Assembly: GCA_035509275.1 (NCBI GenBank)
Contig: DATJLU010000146.1
Span: forward strand, 62,001 to 126,000
Source: DAHUYF01 sp035509275
GTDB lineage: Bacteria; Pseudomonadota; Alphaproteobacteria; ATCC43930; CGMCC-115725
Length of the DNA: 64,000 nucleotides
Direction of reading: 5' to 3'
This document shows, one piece after another, positions 24,444 through 31,862 of the stretch (positions are counted from its first letter, which is position 1; the number at the start of each line of letters is the position of its first letter). A program made the position numbers and the translations under genes. Below the pieces are notes generated by a model. It saw nothing but the letters and a program-made list of their open reading frames with translations. It had not been told where the DNA came from and searched no databases.

Positions 24444-26276
24444 ATGCCGCAAAGACTGGAAGACTACGCCCTGATCGGCGATTGCGAGACCGCCGCGCTC
24501 GTCGCGCGGGACGGCTCGATCGACTGGCTGTGCTGGCCGCGCTTCGACAGCGGCGCGTGCTTCGCCGCCCTGCTCGGCGAGCCCGAGCATGGGCGCTGGC
24601 TGATTGCCCCGGCGGATGCCAAGGCCCGGACGACGCGGCAGTACCGCAACGATACCCTGATCCTGGAAACAACTTTCACCACCGAGGAGGGCGAGGTCAC
24701 CCTGATCGACTTCATGCCGTTGCGCGACGACACCTCCAACATCGTGCGGCTGGTCGTCGGCAAGCGCGGCCGCGTCGCGATGCAGGTGGAGCTGGTTCTG
24801 CGCTTCGACTATGGCGCGCTGGTGCCGTGGGTGACGCGCCTGCCGGACGATGCCCTGTGTGCGATCGTCGGGCCCGACATGGTCGTTCTGCGCACGCCCG
24901 TCGCTCTGCGCGGCAAGGATTTCAAGACCGTCGGCGAGTTCGTGATATCGCATGGGCAGACCGTGCCCTTCGTCCTGACCTATTCGCCCTCGCATCTGCC
25001 GCCGCCGCCGGCGCTGGATACCGTGGCCGCGCTGACGCAGACCGAAAGCTTCTGGCACCAATGGTCGAGCCGCTGCGTCGATCTCGGCGAATGGACCCCG
25101 GCCGTGCGCCGCTCGCTCATCACCTTGAAGGCGCTGACCTTCCGGCCGACCGGCGGTATCGTCGCCGCGCCCACCACCTCGCTGCCCGAGCAGCTCGGCG
25201 GACCGCGCAACTGGGACTACCGCTATTGCTGGCTGCGCGACACCACGCTGACCCTGCTCGCCCTGATGAACTGCGGCTATTACGAGGAAGCGCGGGACTG
25301 GACGGAGTGGCTGCTGCGCGCCGCCGCCGGCAGCCCGTCGCAGCTGCAGATCATGTATGGCATCGCCGGCGAGCGGCGCTTGACCGAATGGGAAGTGCCG
25401 TGGCTGCCCGGCTATGAGGGAGCCAAGCCGGTGCGCATCGGCAATGCCGCCGCGCAGCAGCTTCAGCTCGACATTTTCGGCGAAGTCATGGACGCGCTTT
25501 ATCACGCGCGCCGCAGCGGCCTCGCCGGCAGCGCCGCGGGCTGGGACCTGCAACGCGCGCTCATCGATCACCTGGAGACGATCTGGCACCAGCCCGATGA
25601 GGGCATCTGGGAGGTGCGCGGCGGTCCCCAGCATTTCACCTACTCCAAGGCGATGGCCTGGGTCGCCTTCGATCGGGCGATCAAGAACTGTGAAGAGTTC
25701 GGCCTCGAGGGACCGGTCGACCGTTGGCGTGCCATTCGTTCGACGATTCACGACGAGGTCTGCCGCGAGGCCTTCAACCCGGAGATCAAGGCCTTTGCCC
25801 AGGCCTATGGCTCGACCCAGCTCGATGCGAGCGTGCTGCTGCTGCCGCTCGTCGGCTTCCTGCCGCCGACCGATCCGCGCGTCCGCAGCACGGTCGAGGC
25901 GATCGAGCATCGTCTCACCACGGACGGCTTCGTCCGCCGCTACGATACGCGCGGCGCCGTCGACGGCCTGCCCGGGAGCGAGGGCGCCTTCCTGGCGTGC
26001 AGCTTCTGGCTGGTGGACAATCTCGTCCTGCTCGGCCGCCGGCGGTCGGCGCGCCGGCTGTTCAAGCAGCTTCTCGGGCTCGTGAACGATGTCGGTCTGC
26101 TGTCAGAGGAATACGATTCCCGGGCGAAGCGTCTCGTCGGCAATTTCCCGCAGGCCTTCTCTCATATCACCCTGGTCAACACCGCCATCAACCTCGCCCA
26201 CGCGGCAAAGCCGCTGAGACAACGCTCAGGGCACAAGCCGCTCGAGGACGATCCGCACAACCACAACCATGCCTGA
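24444..26276 (+). CDS. GH15 family glycoside hydrolase (glucoamylase/trehalase type)
   Basis: The 610-residue cytoplasmic protein has an N-terminal beta domain starting RLEDYALIGDCETAALVARD and a catalytic alpha/alpha barrel with GPRNWDYRYCWLRDTTLTL near residue 254, GSPSQLQIMYGIAG, LPGYEGAKPVRIGNAAAQQ and late SEEYDSRAKRLVGNFPQAFS, which carries one of the acidic residues. Members hydrolyse alpha-1,4-glucans or trehalose; which one cannot be told here. GGGGAGCGCGAGG precedes the ATG at 24444. It ends 2 bp from the stop of the convergent formamidase gene. Confidence 0.92.
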   Translation: MPQRLEDYALIGDCETAALVARDGSIDWLCWPRFDSGACFAALLGEPEHGRWLIAPADAKARTTRQYRNDTLILETTFTTEEGEVTLIDFMPLRDDTSNIVRLVVGKRGRVAMQVELVLRFDYGALVPWVTRLPDDALCAIVGPDMVVLRTPVALRGKDFKTVGEFVISHGQTVPFVLTYSPSHLPPPPALDTVAALTQTESFWHQWSSRCVDLGEWTPAVRRSLITLKALTFRPTGGIVAAPTTSLPEQLGGPRNWDYRYCWLRDTTLTLLALMNCGYYEEARDWTEWLLRAAAGSPSQLQIMYGIAGERRLTEWEVPWLPGYEGAKPVRIGNAAAQQLQLDIFGEVMDALYHARRSGLAGSAAGWDLQRALIDHLETIWHQPDEGIWEVRGGPQHFTYSKAMAWVAFDRAIKNCEEFGLEGPVDRWRAIRSTIHDEVCREAFNPEIKAFAQAYGSTQLDASVLLLPLVGFLPPTDPRVRSTVEAIEHRLTTDGFVRRYDTRGAVDGLPGSEGAFLACSFWLVDNLVLLGRRRSARRLFKQLLGLVNDVGLLSEEYDSRAKRLVGNFPQAFSHITLVNTAINLAHAAKPLRQRSGHKPLEDDPHNHNHA

Positions 26277-26278
26277 GC

Positions 26279-27385
26279 TCAATCGCCGAAGATGGCCTCG
26301 GGCAGCAGCGCGGACACGACATAGTTGGGCACATCGACCACGTTCGAGATGCGCAAATCCACCGCGACGCTGCAGATGACATAGGCTTGCGACCGGCTGA
26401 AGCCGCGCTCCTGCAGCAAGTCGATCATGTTGAGCACCGCGTTGCGGCAGGCCAGCGTCAGGTTCTCGGCCTCGATCTCGCCCGTGGCATTGATCGGCAT
26501 GCCCATGACGCCGAGGAAGCGCTCGGGCGCCGCGATTTTGGGATCGGCGAAATAGCTCTGCCGCGTGAACACCGGCGCCATGAATTTGCGCGCGGCCGCG
26601 CCGCCTTTCTGCACGCGGAACCGCACCGCGACGGTGGCGCCCATCTCGACCGCGGTGACGCAGACCTCGCCATCGCCTTGCGCGAAATGCGCATCGCCGG
26701 TGGAGAAGAGCGCGCCCTCCTGGAAGACGGGGAGGTAGAGCTTCGCGCCTTTGGTCAACTGCTTCACGTCGAAATTGCCGCCATTTTCGCGCGGCGGCAG
26801 GGTCCTGAGACCGGTCAGCGCGCACGGGCCCGCCGGCACCGCGCCGGCCGGGTCCGGCGGCAGCGCCATGCCGCCCTTGTCGATGACGCGCTGCTCGCGC
26901 GCCGTCCATTCCTTGAGCTTCTGCGCCGAAGGGGCGGTGGCGGTGACGCCCATGAACGGCGCGCCGGGAATCCGCACCCCCGGGATCTGCTCCGACGTCG
27001 CCCAGCCCTCCCGGATTTTCCAATGCACCAGGAACGGCTCGGTCATGACATCGCGCAGGAAGCCCAATCCCGGCACGATCGCGCTGAACGCCGTCGGCTG
27101 CGGCGCGATGTCGAGGAACTCGATTTCGAGCAGATCGCCGGGCTTGGCGCCTTTGACGAAAACCGGGCCGGTCAGCGGATGGACGGCACCGACATTGAGC
27201 GCGGCGAAATCGGCAACGGTCGCGCCCGGCTTGATCTGGCCGTCGAGCGCGTCGCGGGTTTCGAGCACGACCTCTTCGCCTTCGCCGATTTCGAGCGCCG
27301 GCGGAATCTCCGGATGATAGCGGTTATGGCCCGAGCGCGGCTCCTCGGCGAGCGGCTTCGTTCGATCGATGCGGATCGCGTGCAT
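26279..27385 (-). CDS. formamidase/acetamidase family protein
   Basis: The 368-residue protein matches the FmdA/AmdA family: the start with SGHNRYHPEIPPALEIGEGE, then GPVFVKGAKPGDLLEIEFLD, PGVRIPGAPFMGVTA, GGNFDVKQLTKGAKLYLPVF, GDAHFAQGDGEVCVTAVE and the C-terminal SVAVDLRISNVVDVPNYVVS. It would hydrolyse formamide or a short aliphatic amide to ammonia and the acid. AGGAGG lies 6 nt before the ATG at 27385. It should not be confused with kynurenine formamidase (KynB), an unrelated family. It is a single gene; a repeat lies in the 338-bp gap upstream. Confidence 0.92.
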   Translation of the reverse strand: MHAIRIDRTKPLAEEPRSGHNRYHPEIPPALEIGEGEEVVLETRDALDGQIKPGATVADFAALNVGAVHPLTGPVFVKGAKPGDLLEIEFLDIAPQPTAFSAIVPGLGFLRDVMTEPFLVHWKIREGWATSEQIPGVRIPGAPFMGVTATAPSAQKLKEWTAREQRVIDKGGMALPPDPAGAVPAGPCALTGLRTLPPRENGGNFDVKQLTKGAKLYLPVFQEGALFSTGDAHFAQGDGEVCVTAVEMGATVAVRFRVQKGGAAARKFMAPVFTRQSYFADPKIAAPERFLGVMGMPINATGEIEAENLTLACRNAVLNMIDLLQERGFSRSQAYVICSVAVDLRISNVVDVPNYVVSALLPEAIFGD

Positions 27386-27585
27386 TGCGGACCTCCTCCT
27401 GTGCCTGGTCTCGCCGTTGGGCGGCCGTGATTTTTGGGTGCGGAGGTCGAGTGTGAACCAACCTCGCGCAGCGCGCAATCGCGCTGGCTTTCGCGGTTTG
27501 CGCGAACCGCCGGTGCCGGTCGGATCGGCGTCAGGCGGCGAGCGAGAGTCCGATGATGAGCGGTGCCGGCGGCTATAGCGTAAGG

Positions 27586-27681
27586 TTCACCACGGAGGCA
27601 CGGAGGACACAGAGATCACTTTTTGGCGCGCGAAGCGCGCCATTCTTCACTTCTCCGTGATCTCCGTGCCTCCGTGGTGAA
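27586..27681. repeat. palindromic intergenic repeat, copy 2
   Basis: A 96-bp copy with the same TTCACCACGGAGGCACGGAG arm, GGCGCGCGAAGCGCGCC centre and matching closing arm. It lies in the 338-bp gap (27386-27723) between the 3' end of pgaD and the 5' end of the formamidase gene. It could end the pga transcript and would also be in the formamidase upstream region. The rest of the gap shows nothing else. Confidence 0.92.
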
Positions 27682-27723
27682 TCTTTCCTGTCACGGGCGC
27701 GGCCGCAAATGCGATTGTCAGCG

Positions 27724-28221
27724 CTACCCCCCTTCTCCCGAAAACAGCGGCTCCGTCTCCACATGCGCGATCTGCTCGCCGCTGCCGTGATAGATGACGA
27801 GGATGCGCGCCTCCTGCCAGGCGCAGATCTCGTCCGGCGATCGGCCGTAGCGCTCGGCGAGCTCTGCCGGCGAGACCGCTTCTGAGAACCGGCGGCGCTC
27901 CTTGCCGCGAAAGCGCAGCTGATTGTAAAGCGCCCAGGCGACCACCAAGAGCGTGTTGACCGCGACCACGGCGCTGTAGGCCCCCAGCGTCTCGACCAGG
28001 CCAATGGCCTCTCGGATCGCCGGCGTGAGGCCGCCGCCGGTGAGCCAGCGTGGGACGTCCCAGAGAACGAGGAAGAGATCGCGGTTGAGCCAGACATAGA
28101 GTCCCCACAGCGCCGCCGTGAGCACGACATCGCGCAGCCGCGACCACAGCGGCCGCGCGGCGTCGGTGAAGATCAGGGACTGGGCGGAAATGACCGGAAG
28201 CCCCGGTCGGGACTCGTCCAC
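27724..28221 (-). CDS. pgaD: poly-beta-1,6-N-acetylglucosamine biosynthesis protein PgaD
   Basis: The 165-residue inner-membrane protein has two membrane spans (residues about 31-54, VVLTAALWGLYVWLNRDLFL, and 80-98, AVVAVNTLLVVAWALYNQL) and a cytoplasmic tail with RFRGKERRRF and ICAWQEARILVIYH. In E. coli PgaD binds PgaC and, together with it, senses c-di-GMP to switch on polymer synthesis. Here it begins at GTG 28221, inside the last 49 bp of pgaC. A shorter start is possible but no good codon is seen. Last gene of the pga operon. Confidence 0.85.
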   Translation of the reverse strand: MDESRPGLPVISAQSLIFTDAARPLWSRLRDVVLTAALWGLYVWLNRDLFLVLWDVPRWLTGGGLTPAIREAIGLVETLGAYSAVVAVNTLLVVAWALYNQLRFRGKERRRFSEAVSPAELAERYGRSPDEICAWQEARILVIYHGSGEQIAHVETEPLFSGEGG

Positions 28222-29504
28222 ACCGCGCGCGCCGGACGAGTTCTGAGGAGCGCCAGCGGGAAGCCGACGACGGTGGTGACGAGCGAGATCAGCCAGTAGA
28301 CCATCGGGTACCAGATGATCCAGGCGAGCGCGCGCGCGAGGCGCGGCTCATAGCGGCGTTCGATCAAGACGGCGACGGCGACTTGCATGAGGTTGGTCGC
28401 CGCGAGCATCAGGCCCCAGAACGCCGGCGGCAGGATTGTCGGCACGTTGAGACCCGCCGGCATGCGGACGAAATGTCCCAATCCCCACAGCGCGAGGCTG
28501 AGCACGAAGGCATAGGCCCAGGCCGCGCTCAACGCATATTCGAGCGCGATCCCCCACATGCGCCGCCGCCGCCAGGTCCAGATCGTCCGCGCATGCTTGC
28601 GGAAGACCTCGGCGCCGCCGCGCGCCCACCGCAGCCGCTGCCGCCACAGGCCCTTGAAGGTCTCCGGCATCAGGATCCAGCAGATCGCCGCCGGCTCATA
28701 CTGGATCGACCAATGATCGACCTCGAGCGCCCAGCTCACATCGATGTCCTCCGTCGCCATGTCGAGGCCCCAATAGCCGATGCGATGCAGCGCGCGGCGC
28801 CGGAACGCGGCGATGACGCCGGAGACGGTGAAGACCTGGCCGTAAACCCGCTGCGCCCGCTTGATCAGGCCGATGATCGACGAGAACTCGCCGACCTGGA
28901 TGCGGCCGAGCAGCGTCGAGCGCGTGCGGATGCGCGGATTGCCCGTGACCGCGCCGACGCGCGGATGCTTCACCATCGGCGCCACGAGATGCGCGACCGC
29001 GTTCGGGTGCAGCACCGCATCGCCGTCGATGCAGACCAGGAATTCGCCGCGCGCCGCGAGCGCGCCCATGCGCAGCGCCATCGCCTTGCCCTGGTTCGCG
29101 GCGTGATGGATGACGCGGAGATTGGGATGCACCGCGGTGAGGCGCTCGAGGATCAGCCCCGTCTCGTCGCGCGAGCCGTCATTGATGGCGATGATCTCGA
29201 AGTTCGGATAGTTCTGCGCCGCGAGGCCGGCGACGGTCTCGGCGGCGTTGTCGGCTTCGTTGAAGCACGGCACCAGGATCGAGACGAGCGGCGGATCGGC
29301 GATCTCCGGCACGTCGTCCGGGCGCAGCGAACGCCGCTCCCAATGCAGATCGAAATAGATGCCGCCGGCCATCCAGACATAGGCCATGAACAGCGGATAG
29401 AGGAACACGAACTCGAGCAGGAAGCCGCTCGCCTTGGCGGTGAAGACGAGCCCGATGACGGCGAAGGCCCCGACGATGGCGTTGAGAAGGTGCTCGCTCA
29501 GCAT
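28173..29504 (-). CDS. pgaC: poly-beta-1,6-N-acetylglucosamine synthase PgaC
   Basis: The 443-residue processive GT2 glycosyltransferase polymerises GlcNAc from UDP-GlcNAc at the inner membrane. It has N-terminal membrane segments, the GT2 core with ILVPCFNEADNAAETV near residue 77, the metal site in CIDGDAVLHPN, TEDIDVSWAL, and QRLRWARGGAEVF, the QxxRW product-binding motif. Several membrane spans follow (residues about 320-430). It starts 18 nt after the pgaB stop and overlaps pgaD. Confidence 0.95.
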   Translation of the reverse strand: MLSEHLLNAIVGAFAVIGLVFTAKASGFLLEFVFLYPLFMAYVWMAGGIYFDLHWERRSLRPDDVPEIADPPLVSILVPCFNEADNAAETVAGLAAQNYPNFEIIAINDGSRDETGLILERLTAVHPNLRVIHHAANQGKAMALRMGALAARGEFLVCIDGDAVLHPNAVAHLVAPMVKHPRVGAVTGNPRIRTRSTLLGRIQVGEFSSIIGLIKRAQRVYGQVFTVSGVIAAFRRRALHRIGYWGLDMATEDIDVSWALEVDHWSIQYEPAAICWILMPETFKGLWRQRLRWARGGAEVFRKHARTIWTWRRRRMWGIALEYALSAAWAYAFVLSLALWGLGHFVRMPAGLNVPTILPPAFWGLMLAATNLMQVAVAVLIERRYEPRLARALAWIIWYPMVYWLISLVTTVVGFPLALLRTRPARAVWTSPDRGFRSFPPSP

Positions 29505-29522
29505 CGCATTCCCCCGATCCCG

Positions 29523-31514
29523 TCAGTGCTGGCCGTAGGGGAATGATTCGAGCGAGAAGGCGGCGTGCAGCGGGGCCGCGCGCGGATGGTCGCGCAGGAA
29601 ATCATCGGGGTAGTAACCGAGGTTGAGCGCGCCCTGGCGCTCGAGGAACCGCATCTCCCCGACCAGCTCCTGCGTCGGCAGATTGGCTTCGGTGCCGGTA
29701 TCGGGTCGGCGCCAATCGACGGATTGCAGCTCGAACAGCGTGTGCGACAGGCCGTCCGGCCGCTCCCGCGCCGCAACGACCAGGCGGCCGAGCCACGCCA
29801 TCGGATCCCCGGGCACCTGCTCGAGCCGGGGCATCGCCATCACCGCGACGAGGTCGTAGCTGGCGAGGAAGCGGTCATAGTCCTGCGCGAACCAGGCGCG
29901 GCTCGCCCTATCGAGCATGGGGCGGGCATAGAGATTGCGCGCGGTGTGCATCGGCGTGCGCAGCCGCCGCACCCGCGCCGCCAGCTCGCGCGTGAACGCG
30001 ATCAGCGCGTCGGTCTTGAGCTCGGTCCACCGCGCGAACAGCGCCGGGTCGGCGCGCAGCTTGGCAATGTCGCCCGGCAATCCGGCCGCTTCATAGGCCT
30101 TGAGCGCGGCCGGACTGGCATCCTCGAAATCGGAGAGGACCGCGTCGTCATGAAACAGCAGCCCTTCGAAGGCGGCATGCGCGGCGAGATCCTCATAAAG
30201 CGCGCCGATCCGCTGGCGCACGGCCGGATCGAACGGCGAGAGCCGCTGGTATTGCGCGGCATCGACGCCGCTCTGCGGCGGCGCGCCCGACGCCGCCTCG
30301 CCGGTCTTCGGCGGGCGCCACGCGGTGACGTGCTGCAGCCCCGCGCCCGCCGCGCCGAAATCGAAGGCGAGAACCGGCATCCAGGCCCAGACCTTGACAT
30401 GCGCGCGGGTGCGCAGCTGCCAGGCGGCGCGGTTGAAGAGGTCGGCGCGCATCGGCAGCTCGCGGTTCGGGAAATAGACCGCGCGGGCGAGACCGTCGCC
30501 TTGGGGATCGGCGAAGGCCTGGAGGAAGACGGTGTTGACCTGAAGATCGTGGATGCGCTGCACCAGCGCGCCGAGATTGCGTTCCTGCTGCGCCGGATTG
30601 GGGTCGTAGACCTGGTCGAGATCGACCTGCACGGCGCGGACCGGGCCATGCGTCGACAGGTCGTGCAGCTCGGCGATGAAGTCGGTGAGGTCGGGATCGT
30701 CCTTGACGAGGTGTCGCGGAAGCGAGGATAGGTCCGCGACATTGGCCGGCGCATCGGTCAGCGTCAGGGTGATCGGCAGGCCCTGCGCGCGCTGAATGTC
30801 GATCGCCAGCCGGCTGTGCTCGCCATAGGGCCAGACGGTCACGCGGGGCGCGCGGCCGAGCTCGCGCTTGAAGGTCGCGACCGCGGCGGCGGTGTCGCCG
30901 GCGATCCGCGCCTCATAGGCGGCGGCGTCCTCGTAGCCGCCGCTCTTGGTCCAGCGCCGGCTCACCACGGCCGGCTCTTCGTTGCCTTGCGGGTTGGCGG
31001 GAATGCCCCGGTGCAGGTCGAAAGTGTGCGAGGCGATCTCGACGAGCCCGGAGGCTGCGACCTCGCGGACCTGGTCCCAGGTCATGAACATGTCGCGCGG
31101 CTCGTTGAGGTCGCCGTAGCGGACCGTGGCGGTCGGGCCGCCTTTCAGCCACGACGCTTCGACCGCGAGCACGGCGGGCACGCCCATCGCCTTCAGGATC
31201 GGAAAGGCGCGCGTGTAGAAGCTTTCGTAACCGTCGTCGAAGGTGACGAGATAGGCCTTGTCCGGCAGCTTTTTCCGGCCCTCATGCGCGGCCACCACAT
31301 CGTCGATCGACACGGCGTGAAACCCGTTGCGCCGCAGCCAATCGAGCTGCTCGACGAAATTACCGGTGGAAACCCCGACATAGCGCTGGTCGGGATCCTT
31401 GTCCTCGATGTTGTGGTAACAGAGCGCAAAGAACGCCGGCACCGCCGCCGGCGCCGGCGGCGGCTTCGCCGATGCTGCGGTGCCGAGCGCCGCAAGGATG
31501 ATGACGACGAGCAC
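29523..31514 (-). CDS. pgaB: PNAG N-deacetylase/hydrolase PgaB
   Basis: From a GTG at 31514 this gives 663 residues, close to the 672 of E. coli PgaB. A hydrophobic signal (VVIILAALGTAASA) has no lipobox cysteine. The deacetylase domain has the metal Asp in LVTFDDGYESF near residue 91 and His in IASHTFDLHRG near residue 161. The C-terminal glycosidase domain has VRAVQVDLDQVYDPNPAQQ and GLLFHDDAVLSDFED. It partly deacetylates the polymer in the periplasm for export. The start is uncertain: the frame stays open back to an ATG at 31859, 3 nt after the pgaA stop, passing through two repeat elements. No ATG and no good ribosome site lies near the GTG. Confidence 0.9.
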   Translation of the reverse strand: MLVVIILAALGTAASAKPPPAPAAVPAFFALCYHNIEDKDPDQRYVGVSTGNFVEQLDWLRRNGFHAVSIDDVVAAHEGRKKLPDKAYLVTFDDGYESFYTRAFPILKAMGVPAVLAVEASWLKGGPTATVRYGDLNEPRDMFMTWDQVREVAASGLVEIASHTFDLHRGIPANPQGNEEPAVVSRRWTKSGGYEDAAAYEARIAGDTAAAVATFKRELGRAPRVTVWPYGEHSRLAIDIQRAQGLPITLTLTDAPANVADLSSLPRHLVKDDPDLTDFIAELHDLSTHGPVRAVQVDLDQVYDPNPAQQERNLGALVQRIHDLQVNTVFLQAFADPQGDGLARAVYFPNRELPMRADLFNRAAWQLRTRAHVKVWAWMPVLAFDFGAAGAGLQHVTAWRPPKTGEAASGAPPQSGVDAAQYQRLSPFDPAVRQRIGALYEDLAAHAAFEGLLFHDDAVLSDFEDASPAALKAYEAAGLPGDIAKLRADPALFARWTELKTDALIAFTRELAARVRRLRTPMHTARNLYARPMLDRASRAWFAQDYDRFLASYDLVAVMAMPRLEQVPGDPMAWLGRLVVAARERPDGLSHTLFELQSVDWRRPDTGTEANLPTQELVGEMRFLERQGALNLGYYPDDFLRDHPRAAPLHAAFSLESFPYGQH

Positions 31515-31538
31515 CGCTACGGCTGCCGAGCGCGCCGC

Positions 31539-31592
31539 GCTCAGGATGAGGAAACTTTCTTTGTGCCACCAAGAAACTTCCTCATCCTGAGC
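31539..31592. repeat. hairpin repeat abutting the pgaB start
   Basis: Left arm GCTCAGGATGAGGAAACTTT and right arm AAGAAACTTCCTCATCCTGA form a near-perfect stem of about 22 bp around a short loop (GTGCCACC). The flank CTTGTCGAAGGACGCAC is typical of dispersed 'TCAGGATGAGG' repeats in proteobacterial genomes. It ends 25 bp before the likely pgaB start and is in frame with it. Confidence 0.85.
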
Positions 31593-31673
31593 TTGTCGAA
31601 GGACGCACTTTGGATTTGCAGCGGGATTGCTTGATCGCTCGGCCCCGCGGGCGCCAGGGCTATCGGATATAGA

Positions 31674-31771
31674 TTCACCACGGAGGCACGGAGAACACGG
31701 AGAACCGCGGTTTTGGCGCGCGAAGCGCGCTTTTCTTCCCTGCTCCGTGACCTCCGTGTCTCTGTGGTGAA
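31674..31771. repeat. palindromic intergenic repeat, copy 3, in the pgaA-pgaB junction
   Basis: A 98-bp copy with the TTCACCACGGAGGCACGGAG arm and GGCGCGCGAAGCGCGC centre; the closing arm is slightly diverged (GTGTCTCTGTGGTGAA). Unlike the other two copies it lies inside an operon, between pgaA and the catalytic part of pgaB, and would fold in the polycistronic mRNA. With the hairpin at 31539 it fills most of the 348-bp junction 31515-31862. Confidence 0.92.
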
Positions 31772-31862
31772 TCTTTTCTAACGGGGCGGCAGGACCTGCT
31801 GTCGCCCTGCTGAGAAAGCGGCGGTCCGTTGCGGCGCTATGCTGTGCTTGGGCAAGCATGCG

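Noticed and set aside
26279..27385. Kynurenine formamidase completing the kyn pathway
   Set aside because: The sequence matches FmdA/AmdA amidases, which are unrelated to KynB, and it is 16 kb away from kynA.
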